Notes: generated by a model from the letters alone, not told the origin. A stretch of 64,000 nucleotides of DNA from Ruegeria sp. HKCCD8929 (GCF_013031405.1 NZ_WPZY01000001.1:1-64000); one strand, 5' to 3'; shown: positions 18,290-27,683, numbered from the stretch's first letter. A program made the numbers and translations.

Positions 18290-19414
18290 ATGACGCCACC
18301 AACTTTGACTTATGACGAGCGTGACGGGGTTGCTGTCGTCAGATTGTCCGGGCGATTGGTAACCGATCGGCTGGAATTGGTGGAACGTGTTTTTTGGGGA
18401 ACCACGACCAAAGCTGAGGTGCTGCGCTTCGATCTCCGCGATCTTGAGGCTATGGATACGGGCGGCGCTTGGCTGATTGCCGACCTCCAGTCCCGTCTCG
18501 AACGAGACGGCGTCACAGTGGAATTCGAAGACGATGGCGACAGTCGCAGGGACCTGATTGCGACCGTGCAGGCGGCGCTGCCTTCGGAAGAAGGGGTAGA
18601 AGACCTGCCACGGGGTTTTGTCCCCTGGATTGCAATGATCGGAACCAAGACCGTATGCGTGGGCAAGTCCGCTCTTTCGCTACTGAGTTTCCTGGGTGAA
18701 GTCTTGCAAAGCTTCGTTTACGCGATTGTGCATCCAAAGCGGTGGCGGCCCGCAGCGCTGGTCAGCCAGATGGAAGAGGCGGGCTTTAACGCCATTCCGA
18801 TTGTCGTTTTGATGAGTTTCCTCATCGGTGTTGTCCTGTCGTTTCAGGGGGCATCGCAGCTTCGTCAGTTTGGCGCCGAAGTCTTTGTCGTAGACTTGAT
18901 CGCCATATCGATCCTGCGGGAACTCGGTATCCTGCTAACGGCGATCATTGTCGCAGGGAGATCGGGTTCGGCCTTTACGGCATCCATTGGCTCGATGAAG
19001 GTGCGCGAGGAACTGGACGCCATGCGCACCCTTGGTCTTGATCCAATAGAAGTTCTGGTGCTGCCGCGGGTCATTGCACTGATCATCATGCTGCCAATTC
19101 TCGGGTTCATTGCAAACGTTTCCGGCCTCATTGGCGGTGCATTAATGAGTTGGATTGAACTTGGGGTAAGTCCCGGCATGTTCATGACGCGCTTGCAGGT
19201 CAACACGGATGTCTGGCATCTTGCCATCGGCATGATCAAGGCTCCGGTTTTCGCCGCTGTCATTGGAATCGTTTCGTGCTGGCAGGCGATGCAGGTTCGA
19301 GGATCCGCTGATAGTGTTGGCCGTCATACAACCATTTCGGTGGTGCAATCCATTTTCCTTGTGATAGTCGCAGACGCGCTGTTTTCCATCTTTTTCTCGG
19401 AGCTTGGCCTTTGA
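18290..19414 (+). CDS. mlaE: MlaE-type lipid ABC transporter permease with N-terminal STAS domain
   Basis: A 374-residue protein: an N-terminal STAS domain of about 100 residues (VVRLSGRLVTDRLELVERVF, RFDLRDLEAMDTGGA) fused to the MlaE permease (QMEEAGFNAIPIVVLMSFLIG, then GRSGSAFTASIGSMKVREEL and DAMRTLGLDPIEVL, the coupling region). MlaE permeases with partner MCE proteins move phospholipids between outer and inner membrane. Five or so membrane segments are visible. The fused STAS domain replaces the separate MlaB of enteric bacteria. The next gene starts in the overlapping TTGA of its stop. The operon lies directly after IS remnants. Confidence 0.93.
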   Translation: MTPPTLTYDERDGVAVVRLSGRLVTDRLELVERVFWGTTTKAEVLRFDLRDLEAMDTGGAWLIADLQSRLERDGVTVEFEDDGDSRRDLIATVQAALPSEEGVEDLPRGFVPWIAMIGTKTVCVGKSALSLLSFLGEVLQSFVYAIVHPKRWRPAALVSQMEEAGFNAIPIVVLMSFLIGVVLSFQGASQLRQFGAEVFVVDLIAISILRELGILLTAIIVAGRSGSAFTASIGSMKVREELDAMRTLGLDPIEVLVLPRVIALIIMLPILGFIANVSGLIGGALMSWIELGVSPGMFMTRLQVNTDVWHLAIGMIKAPVFAAVIGIVSCWQAMQVRGSADSVGRHTTISVVQSIFLVIVADALFSIFFSELGL

Positions 19415-20211
19415 AGGATGCTCCGGCAACTGATCGCGCGGGCGAGACGCGGGAAAGGGTGATCAAGGTTCGCGGCCTGGTCAATCGCTTTGGACCGCAA
19501 GTGGTGCATGATCATCTGGATTTGGACGTGTGGCGTGGAGAAGTTCTGGGCATCGTGGGCGGGTCGGGGACAGGAAAATCCGTGCTGCTGCGCACAATCG
19601 TCGGGTTGAACCAGCCCGCCGCAGGCACCATCGAGGTGTTGGGCACTGATGTACTGAACGGCAGCCGGCAGGAACGTCTGCTGGCGGAACGGCGCTGGGG
19701 TGTCGCCTTTCAGGACGGTGCTCTGTTTTCGTCCCTGACCGTTATGCAAAATGTGATGGCCCCCATGCGGGAACACTTGAACCTGAGCCACAAACTCATG
19801 AAAGCATTGGGCGGGTTGAAGATCAGCCTTGTCGGCCTCCCGCCCCTTAGCTGTGGGAAACTGCCCTCGGAACTGTCTGGCGGTATGCGTAAGCGGGCCG
19901 CGCTGGCGCGAGCTATGGCGCTGGATCCCGAGATTGTTTTTCTGGACGAACCGACGGCAGGCCTCGATCCGATCGGTGCGGCCGCCTATGACGATCTGAT
20001 AGATGAGCTGAAGCGATCCCTGGGGCTTACTGTCTTTATGGTCACGCATGACCTCGACAGTCTGTATGCGATCTGCGACAGAATTGCCGTACTGGCAGAG
20101 AAAAGGGTACTGGTAGAAGGACCAATCGAAAGGATGACGGACGTCGATCATCCATGGGTAAAGGAATACTTCACCGGCCCGCGCGCGCGGGCGGCGCGGG
20201 ACAAAAGATAG
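19411..20211 (+). CDS. mlaF: MlaF-type ABC transporter ATPase
   Basis: A 266-residue ABC ATPase energising the Mla-type lipid transporter. Walker A is GGSGTGKS, the Q-loop lies in AFQDGALFSSLTV, the signature is LSGGMRKR and Walker B is EIVFLDEPTAGLD; the H-loop is THDLDS. The signature GGMRKR and length are typical of MlaF. The start is a TTG overlapping the mlaE stop (TTGA), with GGAG eight bases upstream, so translation is coupled to the permease. The C-terminal extension (YFTGPRARAARD) is short and basic. Confidence 0.92.
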   Translation: MKDAPATDRAGETRERVIKVRGLVNRFGPQVVHDHLDLDVWRGEVLGIVGGSGTGKSVLLRTIVGLNQPAAGTIEVLGTDVLNGSRQERLLAERRWGVAFQDGALFSSLTVMQNVMAPMREHLNLSHKLMKALGGLKISLVGLPPLSCGKLPSELSGGMRKRAALARAMALDPEIVFLDEPTAGLDPIGAAAYDDLIDELKRSLGLTVFMVTHDLDSLYAICDRIAVLAEKRVLVEGPIERMTDVDHPWVKEYFTGPRARAARDKR

Positions 20212-20227
20212 AGGGCAGCCAGGCAGG

Positions 20228-21556
20228 ATGGAAACCAAAGCCAATTATGTGCTGATCGGCATATTCACCCTCGCTGGCATCTTTGGGGCTCTGGCTCTTC
20301 TGTTGTGGTTCGCAAAGGTCGAGGTGGACCGGCAATACGCCTACTACGATTTCCTGTTTCCCGACGTCGGTGGTTTGGCGGCGGCTAGCGACGTGCGCTA
20401 CAACGGCCTGCCGGTTGGTCAGGTCGTTGATCTGCAACTGGACGAGAATGACCCCTCCAAGGTGCGAATCCGCGTTGAGGTCAGCGCCGAAACACCAGTG
20501 AATTCCGAAACCGTCGCCAAGTTGCAATCCCAGGGTGTAACGGGCGTCAGCTATGTTGCGCTATCGGGCGGGTCGGCGGGGTCTCAACCCCTGCCCGACG
20601 GGGCCATGATAAAATCTGAACCCAGCGCTTTGCAGTCGGTCTTCGAAGGAGCGCCGCTACTGTTGGAAAAAGCCGTCGCTTTGCTCGAGGACGTGAACGA
20701 CGTGTTCGACGACCAGAACCGGACTGCGGTAACAACCATTCTGGACAATCTCGCCTCTTCTTCAGCGCGCCTCGACAGCGCTCTGAGCGACTTCGAAAGC
20801 CTGTCCGCGGATCTCGGGTCGGCGGCCCGGGAGGTCGCTGAGTTTGCCGACCGGCTTGACGCGCTTGCGGACACCGCGGAAACAACGCTGACGACGGCCA
20901 CAGACACGCTGGAAACTGCAAACACAACGATCACATCTATCGATGCATTCACAAACGAGCAGTTGACACCGTTGGCAACTGACATGCGCCGGACGGCCCA
21001 GACAGCAACCCGCGTCGTGGACGACGTCGGCAAACGGGCCCTAAGCCTTGCCGACAGCCTTGAAACCTTTTCGGGTGATGGGACGGCTGCGATTGCAAAG
21101 GCACAGGAGACGTTCGAAAACGCCGACGAAACCCTGGCGTTGATCGATGCGGCCATGATCAGCGCGACTGACACACTGAATGTTGCCGAAACGACGTTCA
21201 ACAACGCCAATACGATCATCGAAGATGACCTGGACGGGATTATAAGTGATCTTCGCGCCGCAACCACTTCGATTACGACGACGGTTACCAATGCATCCGA
21301 AAACATCGATAAAATCTCGGATGATGTGCTTGCCGCCTCTCAATCTGCTGCCAGCTTCGTCGGACGGCTGGAGTCAATCGTGGCGGCCAATGAGCGTCAG
21401 GTTTCAGATTTCCTGCGCCTCGGTTTACCCGAATTGACGCATTTTACCGAAGAGGCGCGCGGTCTCGTGGTCAATCTGGAGCGGTTGGTCAACAAGGTGG
21501 AGCGCGATCCGGCGCGGTTCCTTCTTGGGACTCAAAACTCAGAGTTTCGTAGATGA
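20228..21556 (+). CDS. mlaD: MlaD-type MCE-domain lipid-binding protein
   Basis: A 442-residue protein with one N-terminal membrane anchor (ETKANYVLIGIFTLAGIFGALALLLW as a core, residues 2-27), an MCE domain (residues about 38-115: FPDVGGLAAASDVRYNGLPV, GVTGVSYVALSG) and a long helical C-terminal part rich in Thr, Ala and Asp, with apolipoprotein-like repeats of DTLETANTT type. MCE proteins form hexameric rings that hold lipid in the periplasm. The long helical tail is like that of alphaproteobacterial paralogs and may form an extended tube. The gene follows mlaF by 16 bases and overlaps the lipoprotein gene by four. Confidence 0.9.
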   Translation: METKANYVLIGIFTLAGIFGALALLLWFAKVEVDRQYAYYDFLFPDVGGLAAASDVRYNGLPVGQVVDLQLDENDPSKVRIRVEVSAETPVNSETVAKLQSQGVTGVSYVALSGGSAGSQPLPDGAMIKSEPSALQSVFEGAPLLLEKAVALLEDVNDVFDDQNRTAVTTILDNLASSSARLDSALSDFESLSADLGSAAREVAEFADRLDALADTAETTLTTATDTLETANTTITSIDAFTNEQLTPLATDMRRTAQTATRVVDDVGKRALSLADSLETFSGDGTAAIAKAQETFENADETLALIDAAMISATDTLNVAETTFNNANTIIEDDLDGIISDLRAATTSITTTVTNASENIDKISDDVLAASQSAASFVGRLESIVAANERQVSDFLRLGLPELTHFTEEARGLVVNLERLVNKVERDPARFLLGTQNSEFRR

Positions 21557-22200
21557 CATTATCGACTATCAAATGGGCCTGTGGGCTTATGGTGCTGAGT
21601 GTTCTGACTGGTTGCGCCGGTATTGCAAGCCTCAATCAGGTTGCAACACCAACCAATCTGTACGTGCTGAGTCCCAAAAGCACGTTCAGTTCTTCGCTGC
21701 CCCGCCTGCAGCAGCAGATCGTTGTCAATCAACCGACCGCAACTTCGGCCGTGGATACGGATCAGATCGCTGTGCAGCCAACCCCATTGCAAGTGCAATA
21801 TCTGCCCAACGCGCGTTGGGTCGACCGGGCGCCGCTGATCGTTCAGGCCCTGATGATCGAGAGCTTCGAAAACTCTGGAAAAGTCCCCGCCGTGGGAAGC
21901 TCTACAATCGGTCTTCGCGCCGATTATTTGATTGCCACCGATATTCGTGAGTTCCAGGCAATGGTGCCGCAATCCGAGACCGACACGGCTCTGCAAATAG
22001 ACGTCCGATTGAACATAAAGGTCATTGATGCGCTTTCGGATCGTATTATCGCCTCGCGCAGTTTTGAGGAGATTGTTTCCTCCGCATCTGATGATGCCCC
22101 GGACGTTGCTCTTGCCTTTGACGAAGCACTCGGAGACACCCTGCGTGACGCGATCGAATGGAGTATTCGGGAAATGGCAAATCATGCCAAAACCCAGTGA
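21553..22200 (+). CDS. ABC-type transport auxiliary lipoprotein (PqiC/MCE-associated)
   Basis: A 215-residue lipoprotein: a signal peptide with lipobox LTGC (Cys near residue 21) is followed by PTNLYVLSPKSTF and, further on, WVDRAPLIVQALMIESFENSGK and ADYLIATDIREF, the pattern of the auxiliary lipoprotein of MCE and PqiABC systems. It probably sits in the outer membrane facing the periplasm and docks the MCE tube. The ATG overlaps the mlaD stop (ATGA). It is the last gene of a four-gene operon; a weak inverted repeat (ACCGTC...GACGGT, 22200-22221) follows and may terminate it. Confidence 0.88.
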   Translation: MTLSTIKWACGLMVLSVLTGCAGIASLNQVATPTNLYVLSPKSTFSSSLPRLQQQIVVNQPTATSAVDTDQIAVQPTPLQVQYLPNARWVDRAPLIVQALMIESFENSGKVPAVGSSTIGLRADYLIATDIREFQAMVPQSETDTALQIDVRLNIKVIDALSDRIIASRSFEEIVSSASDDAPDVALAFDEALGDTLRDAIEWSIREMANHAKTQ

Positions 22201-22278
22201 CCGTCTCGCGGTTTCGACGGTTGTCAAATGAGTACGAACCTCACGCTTCCAACTTGAGGACGGGCTGCGGAGATGTAG

Positions 22279-22545
22279 GGGTTGTGTCGCAAACATTGGG
22301 TTTTGGTTGACGTGAGCGGTGGCTCCCGAGCCTGTAGCATTGGATCGCTCACAAGAAGGTTTTGGCATAGTCTTGCTCAAAGGCGCCCACCTCTCCCGGG
22401 AAGCGGTCCCGCATAACTTTTTCCATCTGTTTATTGCGGTTTCGTGGTGTGACCTTGAAGATATCATGGCCGAACGTGGTGCGCGGGTCGACCACGCGAC
22501 ACCAACAGGTGGGTTGCAAAATATTCGCCAATAATCGCAGTTTGA
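22279..22545 (+). mobile_element. Third IS6-family remnant
   Basis: A decayed terminal repeat (GGGTTGTGTCGCAAAC, 22279-22294) is followed by readable transposase pieces: FKGAHLSREAV, then CDLEDIMAERGARVDHAT. Compared with the copy at 6264, everything after the helix-turn-helix region is gone. Its orientation is the same as that of the other two remnants, and together they bracket the Mla operon (18.3-22.2 kb) and the lysozyme/collar cassette. Confidence 0.7.
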
Positions 22546-22644
22546 GGGCAATCGAAAAAGCGTGTGACACGTCCTCATTTACACAGCTGCGATATAACTT
22601 TATCGACGTCGTCGCACAGAGATCAAAAAAACTGGGAAGAACAG

Positions 22645-22953
22645 ATGAGCCTGGAGAAAATGACCTCTGTTTAGCTCAGGCAATTGCGCGAGGACGTGGA
22701 CGCAGCGCTTGGCACGCGTCGGCGGCCGGACTTAAATGATGCGAAAGCGGCCAAAGAAGCTGCTGCGGGCAAATTCGGCTTCTCGCTGGCGGATCTGGTG
22801 GGCAAGAGCAGCGGCCGGGCGAAATCCAAGGCCGCGGCAAAATACCGGAATCCCGACAATCCGGTTCAGACTTGGACGGGCAGGGAGCGCAAACCACAAT
22901 GGGTCATTGATGCCTTGGCGGGCGGCGCAGATATCACCGCGCTGGAGATTTGA
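22645..22953 (+). pseudogene. H-NS-family nucleoid protein gene with an in-frame amber stop at codon 10
   Basis: The C-terminal part has the H-NS DNA-binding core KYRNPDNPVQTWTGRERKP and FGFSLADLVG before it. The natural start is the ATG at 22645 (GGGAAG upstream): MSLEKMTSV, then TAG at 22672-22674, then LRQLREDVDAAL in the same frame. A one-base change from GAG or CAG would explain the stop. A re-start at TTG 22684 would give an 89-residue product that keeps the DNA-binding core but loses part of the oligomerisation helix. Such small H-NS proteins silence horizontally acquired DNA, which is of interest in an island-like setting. Pseudogene is the likeliest reading; sequencing error is possible. 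Confidence 0.75.
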
Positions 22954-23487
22954 TCTGATACGGGAGGCGCGAACCGGCCTCTCGTGCAACGGATTGGCAT
23001 ATTGAGACTGATGCATGTCACAAAGCGAATGAAATCGCTGGGATCTGGAAGGCGGGGCATGCGTCAGGTTTGGCCAACATCAGGCGCGCTTTGGAGCGCC
23101 ATAAACCGTTGTCTCTTGATTTCTGCCTCAGCCATGCATCCACGCGCGTTGTTGACACGTTTTGGGTCAGAGCATCCGACACGGCGGCGGCGTTTAAGGT
23201 GCCGGAGTCGATCTCCTCGAACTCCGACGTTGCGATGCGAAAGTTGCGCCAGCGCAGACTTTGAATGGGATTTGTCAGGATACGAATCTGATCTAGTTCC
23301 AGGCTGCTTCGAGGGGCCGCTTCACTGGGGCGGACCAGTACCTTAGCCACCTTGCAAAATGTACCGAAACTGGATCGAGGTTTACGACAAAGTTCCATCG
23401 TGCGCCGCCCTCTAATGCAAGCAGGTGATCTGGAGGTCCTAAGGGTTTACTATGTTCGTACCTTACTGACGCTGACGACACGGCAAA
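22954..23487. other. Stretch without a recognisable gene
   Basis: No gene is supported. Open frames exist on both strands (for example 23018-23398 minus) but have no ribosome binding site and no recognisable motif. It may hold the promoter of the secreted ClpP-fold gene that starts at 23488. Confidence 0.4.
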
Positions 23488-24417
23488 ATGATGCGAAGCC
23501 TTCTTGTGTTCGGTATGCTCGCGACGTTCGCGGCCACGACGCTCCTCGCAAAAACATGGGAGGAGGCAATCTCGGAAGTTTCTGTTCTAGCCGATAAGTA
23601 CCGCAACTATGCGCATTCCCGCGGCACGACATACGCTGGCACTCTCTATAATAGCTATCATATCCGCCGGCATGAATGCGCCATCCTTGGACGCATGCTC
23701 GGAAAGATAGATGAAATCCGTCACCTCGAAGAGATGGAGTTGCCCGATCTCGCAAAAGAACCCGATCCGCATCTTGCACTGATCACCTCGATATCGCTGT
23801 CGAACTGGGCTGCGGTGGCACGCTCAATACTCGCATCGACCGAGGAAGAACGAAGTTACTTTTGGAACATCAATTGCTCAGGGGCCGAAGGAATTTCACG
23901 CTCCGCTGCGGTTGGAGGCCGTCCCCCACCGACGTTTGAATTTGATGGAACGCATCTGGTTGTCCGGGGTCCCGTTGAACACGGTTATGCGGACGCTCTG
24001 ATCGCGGCCCTTGTTGCGAACCCGGAAGTGACAGACATAGCGCTCGGTAGCGGTGGCGGTAACGTCGGCGAAGCAGTCCGGGCAGGCAGGGCAATTCGCG
24101 AGCGGGGCTTGCGCACTCAACTTATCGACAATTGCTATTCGGCCTGTCCGCTCGTCTTCCTCGGCGGCGCTGAGCGGTACCTGTGGGCCGGATCCGACCG
24201 TCTCGGGTTCCACCAGATCTCAGCCTCGGACGTCGCGCTGCCAGCCGGGCACGAAGGCTACAAGCTCGTCAGCAAATATGCTTCCGAAATGGGAGCGGAT
24301 GGCCAATGGGTGGTCGAGGCTATGCTCGCGGCACAGCCAAATGAGATGTACTATGTCCCGACCGAAGATCTCTGTGATGTGGGGGTCGCAACGTTTGTTC
24401 AGTATGTGTGTCCGTGA
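23488..24417 (+). CDS. Secreted ClpP-fold (COG3904-like) periplasmic protein, copy 1
   Basis: A 309-residue protein with an N-terminal signal peptide (MMRSLLVFGMLATFAATTLLA) and, in the second half, a ClpP/crotonase-like core: DIALGSGGGNVGEAVRAGRA, then LIDNCYSACPLVFLGGAERY and LGFHQ. In the ClpP fold GG-N marks the oxyanion-hole strand, the Ser in CYSAC is at the nucleophile position and the His in GFHQ may be the catalytic base. Members of COG3904 are predicted periplasmic proteins of unproven activity. The first 130 residues are an unrecognised helical domain. It converges with copy 2 and lies about 1.8 kb from copy 3. No strong ribosome binding site is seen at the ATG-ATG start. Confidence 0.78.
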   Translation: MMRSLLVFGMLATFAATTLLAKTWEEAISEVSVLADKYRNYAHSRGTTYAGTLYNSYHIRRHECAILGRMLGKIDEIRHLEEMELPDLAKEPDPHLALITSISLSNWAAVARSILASTEEERSYFWNINCSGAEGISRSAAVGGRPPPTFEFDGTHLVVRGPVEHGYADALIAALVANPEVTDIALGSGGGNVGEAVRAGRAIRERGLRTQLIDNCYSACPLVFLGGAERYLWAGSDRLGFHQISASDVALPAGHEGYKLVSKYASEMGADGQWVVEAMLAAQPNEMYYVPTEDLCDVGVATFVQYVCP

Positions 24418-24511
24418 TCCGCTGATTTGGTCCGATGGACGCATAGCGCAGAACCGACATGCCGCGATTCTGTTGGCGAAGGTCATAGAACTGCGCTCTG
24501 GTGTATATATT

Positions 24512-25912
24512 CTAGCGTGAACTCAGTATTCGCTCGATATAGGTTAGCTTTAGATCGGCGGGTAGACCAATTAGCGTCGGCGGCAAGTGTTCGAGGTTTT
24601 GCGCTGGATGAAATTCCGTTCCAACCGACTGGCTCGACAAAACGGGGGTAGCCTGCCGCAAGTCAAGATCTGGGTGCAAAAGTACGAACTGGGAACGTTC
24701 GTACGTGTCGACCGAGATCATGCAAAACTCGCCCCGGTCGCGTATATTTTCGTCACGCGGTCCAACGACGCCCGGGCTTGGGAACAACACCGTCCAGCCG
24801 TCCCAGTAGTCGAAATCATTTCTCCAGCGAAGAAAGGCCGGTGCAATGGCCTCATAGTCAGGACCGAGCGCATCCGCGGCCCACTCCCACAAGCGCAGCA
24901 GGCCGCCCGGTTCACAGCAGTTGCTCGACCCGCCATCATAGCTGTGCGTTTCCGAAAAAAGCGTGCTTACCCGACCGCCCGCCTCGCCAGCGATGGCCGC
25001 CGAATCCGAAATCAGAGAGGCGATCGAGGCCGCGTATTTGTGCTTCAGCTGCCAGATGTAAGACTCATTCAAATAGCTGAAGTAGGCGGCGCGCTCGCTG
25101 AACCGCGTCTGGTTCCTGGAGTAGTTCTTGTGTGTGTCCGATACCGCGGACAACCCTTTGCCCCAATGGCTAAGGTTGAAACAAATCCCCGCAAGCAACC
25201 CACCGTCAATGACGCCGAGCAAGGACAGATCGACCGCGATCTCGGCGCCGATCAGGTTGGCGCTCTCGATGTCGTCAATGTAATAGAACGAGTTCGGCTC
25301 TGGGTGCATGAGCCTCGAAGCGAACCATAGCGGTATCTTTCGCTCCTGATAAATCGTCAGCAGGTTTTGCGCTGTACTGAACGACCCTGAGAAAGAATCC
25401 AAAACCAATTCCCTTGAATAAGGTACGTCGGGCAATTGGGGATAGGGTGCATGGAACCCCAGCGTCCCTCCCGGAACGATCCGCCGGTACGCGTGTGGGT
25501 TATCCAGATTGTGACCACCAGGGACTGCTCCGCCGAGCCAAATTACTGCGCAAGCCGAGTTGCAAACCGCACCCGCCTCCACCGACGTGGCAATCATCGT
25601 CTCGAACAGGTATTCCATTATCTCGATGGCCTCGGAAAAGTCGCCGCCCTGGCTTTCGAGGTAAACGATATCGCATGCGACATCCTCGAAACCCGTCCCC
25701 CGGGTTCCGATAAAGTCACGTATCCTTTTCAGGTCACCGGCACCCACTCGGCCCGTGAGGCGGCAGGCAGCGCTTCGTCCCGTCACATCAGTGGCAAAAT
25801 ATCTGTCGGGCTCCTCGACCAGCGAGACATCCATTGCCGAAGCAGCAGCCCCCAACCACGCCACGAGCATCCCTGACAGCAATGTGGGCAAAAGAGATCT
25901 TCCGTGTAACAT
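24512..25912 (-). CDS. Secreted ClpP-fold (COG3904-like) periplasmic protein, copy 2
   Basis: A 466-residue protein with a signal peptide (cleavage probably after AAASA). The ClpP-like core is in the first half: DIVYLESQGGDFSEAIEIME, AGAVCNSACAVIWLGGA and TLGFHAPYPQ give the same GG / C-x-S-A-C / GFH pattern as copies 1 and 3. The C-terminal half (about residues 260-466) is unrecognised, with a paired Cys (SSNCCEPGG) and several aromatic-rich segments. It is transcribed toward copy 1 and away from copy 3, with a 291-base divergent gap (25913-26203) on its upstream side. Its extra domain suggests a different partner or substrate. Confidence 0.75.
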   Translation of the reverse strand: MLHGRSLLPTLLSGMLVAWLGAAASAMDVSLVEEPDRYFATDVTGRSAACRLTGRVGAGDLKRIRDFIGTRGTGFEDVACDIVYLESQGGDFSEAIEIMEYLFETMIATSVEAGAVCNSACAVIWLGGAVPGGHNLDNPHAYRRIVPGGTLGFHAPYPQLPDVPYSRELVLDSFSGSFSTAQNLLTIYQERKIPLWFASRLMHPEPNSFYYIDDIESANLIGAEIAVDLSLLGVIDGGLLAGICFNLSHWGKGLSAVSDTHKNYSRNQTRFSERAAYFSYLNESYIWQLKHKYAASIASLISDSAAIAGEAGGRVSTLFSETHSYDGGSSNCCEPGGLLRLWEWAADALGPDYEAIAPAFLRWRNDFDYWDGWTVLFPSPGVVGPRDENIRDRGEFCMISVDTYERSQFVLLHPDLDLRQATPVLSSQSVGTEFHPAQNLEHLPPTLIGLPADLKLTYIERILSSR

Positions 25913-26203
25913 GGGCAGATATGTCCGGATTGCGCCTCGGCAATAGTATCAGGGATGAGAGGTTTAGTAGATGGCCATTGTCGTTTGGGTACTTAGACCT
26001 CGATCGAGAACAGTAGGGCCGGCCGTTGAAGACTGGCCGTGATGCCTTAAGTGGACGGCTCAATTTGAGCCGCCGACCTCAGTGTTCCAACTTTCCTTGG
26101 TGAAGTGACGTAAAGCACGCAACCTTGTGATTGCGGCAGATTCCTTTGACCGCTGCACTTGCGCCCGTGTTAATCTCGTCTTCACTAACTGCGGGAGTCC
26201 GGC

Positions 26204-27250
26204 ATGCAGCGACGCTGGCTTGGAATTCTGGCAATGATTACTCCGCTGGGCGCGTTCGCCGAGCCAATGAAGTTCGCGTTCGATTGTTATGCCAATGCGA
26301 GCGAATCCTGTTTCATAGCCGCCGTGGGCACGCTCGACGGCGGGGCTGCAGAGCGTTTCGAGGCTTTCGTCGATGACCCGGCCAACGGGGTCGAGGGTTT
26401 TCAGCTTTTGCTGGACAGCGCGGGCGGCAGCTTGCAGGACGGCATTGAACTCGGCCGAACAATCCGGGCACGCGGCCTCCACACGCTCGTCGGTCGTTAC
26501 GACGGCAGCAACTTCGATCGTCCGATCGCCCCCGGCGTTTGCCTGAGCGCCTGCGCTTACGCATTTCTCGGCGGAGAAGGGAGGCGCTTGGGCGAAGGCT
26601 CGCAGCTCGGCTTCCACCAGTTCGCCCTGCCTGACGGCGCTGCGTTGCCGGACGCGGTTGGGCTTGCAGGCGGTCAGGAAGTGTCAGGGACGTTGATTTC
26701 CTACCTGATCGAAATGGGCGTCGATCCGCGGCTCTTCGTGCTGGCTAGCGCGACGCCAAGTTCGGAAATGCTATATCCCACTAGCGAGCAGCGACTCGAG
26801 TATGATCTGGAAACGCCTCGTGGCTTTGGTGCATTCTGGCTCGAGCCATACGGTGCCGGCGTAGTCGCGGCGAGCAAACGACTGGATTCACCCCGGATCT
26901 ATGACGAGGCGGTGCAGCTCACCGCCTTCTGTCAATCCGACGGTGCGCACCTTCTTTTGACCGTTCCAAATGTTTGGGCCGAGTCAGGTTACGAGGCATT
27001 GCTTGAGTTCGGCCCCGCGACGGATGCGCTTCCAATCGGCGCTGCTCAGGTTTCGGCCCGCGAGGAGGACGGCGTCGCGCTTTTCAAGGTTTCGCTTACC
27101 CCCCGGGCGGCGCAGGCGCTCGTCGCAGCACCTCAGATGGGTTTGACAATTCAAGCACCTCGGGTTGCGGGTGGTCCACACTGGATGCGGCGTACCCTGA
27201 CCGAGATGGACCGGCGGACAATCGAAGCCGCTTTTCGGTTCTGTATTTGA
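26204..27250 (+). CDS. Secreted ClpP-fold (COG3904-like) periplasmic protein, copy 3
   Basis: A 348-residue protein with a signal peptide (MQRRWLGILAMITPLGAFA, cleavage before EPMKF). The core is QLLLDSAGGSLQDGIELGRT, then PGVCLSACAYAFLGGEGRRL and SQLGFHQFALP: the same GG, C-x-S-A-C and GFHQ pattern. The C-terminal 130 residues are strand-rich and unrecognised. GGGAG lies upstream of the ATG. A small secreted protein starts twelve bases after its stop, and a membrane-anchored protein follows, forming a three-gene operon. The Cys before and after the putative nucleophile Ser in all three copies probably form a disulfide in the periplasm. Confidence 0.78.
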   Translation: MQRRWLGILAMITPLGAFAEPMKFAFDCYANASESCFIAAVGTLDGGAAERFEAFVDDPANGVEGFQLLLDSAGGSLQDGIELGRTIRARGLHTLVGRYDGSNFDRPIAPGVCLSACAYAFLGGEGRRLGEGSQLGFHQFALPDGAALPDAVGLAGGQEVSGTLISYLIEMGVDPRLFVLASATPSSEMLYPTSEQRLEYDLETPRGFGAFWLEPYGAGVVAASKRLDSPRIYDEAVQLTAFCQSDGAHLLLTVPNVWAESGYEALLEFGPATDALPIGAAQVSAREEDGVALFKVSLTPRAAQALVAAPQMGLTIQAPRVAGGPHWMRRTLTEMDRRTIEAAFRFCI

Positions 27251-27261
27251 AAGGAGTGTCC

Positions 27262-27675
27262 ATGCGCATGTGGCGGACAGTAAATATGACAACGGCGTTC
27301 GGACTCGTTGCGGCCGCAGGTGTGTCTGGCTCGGTGCAGGCTGAGGGTGCGGTCGAAACGCACCACTATCGGTTGTCCGCCGCCGTGCTTGCCTGCTTTA
27401 TTCAGAACAGGGAAATCTACAAGGCGGCGGCTGGTGAGCCAGTGTTTCTCCTCTCAGATCGCTGCCCGCCCGAGCGGCCGCACACACTCCTGGATACGCT
27501 GACAAACGAGGGACCGGACGTTCGTATAGCAGATCCAAATGCACTCGACCGGTTGGTTACATTGAACCGCGCCCAACTCGCCTGCCTTGATCGCCTCTCC
27601 GTCGTGGCCAGTGACGCAGTCGTCCTTTTCTTCCCTGACGCCTGCCGGGTGGAACCGTCCACCGATGGTTCCTGA
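27262..27675 (+). CDS. Small secreted protein of unknown function
   Basis: About 137 residues with a signal peptide (MTTAFGLVAAAGVSGSVQA region). The mature part has four Cys residues that could pair (LACFIQN, DRCPPERP, LACLDRL, DACRVE). I chose ATG 27262 because AAAGGAG lies six bases upstream; the frame is open back to a TTG inside the preceding stop. It sits between a secreted ClpP-fold protein and a membrane-anchored protein and is likely to act with them in the periplasm. No family recognised. Confidence 0.65.
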   Translation: MRMWRTVNMTTAFGLVAAAGVSGSVQAEGAVETHHYRLSAAVLACFIQNREIYKAAAGEPVFLLSDRCPPERPHTLLDTLTNEGPDVRIADPNALDRLVTLNRAQLACLDRLSVVASDAVVLFFPDACRVEPSTDGS

Positions 27676-27683
27676 GGATGACC

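Noticed and set aside
23018..23398. 126-codon minus-strand frame as a gene
   Set aside because: No ribosome binding site, no recognisable motif and composition unlike neighbouring genes.
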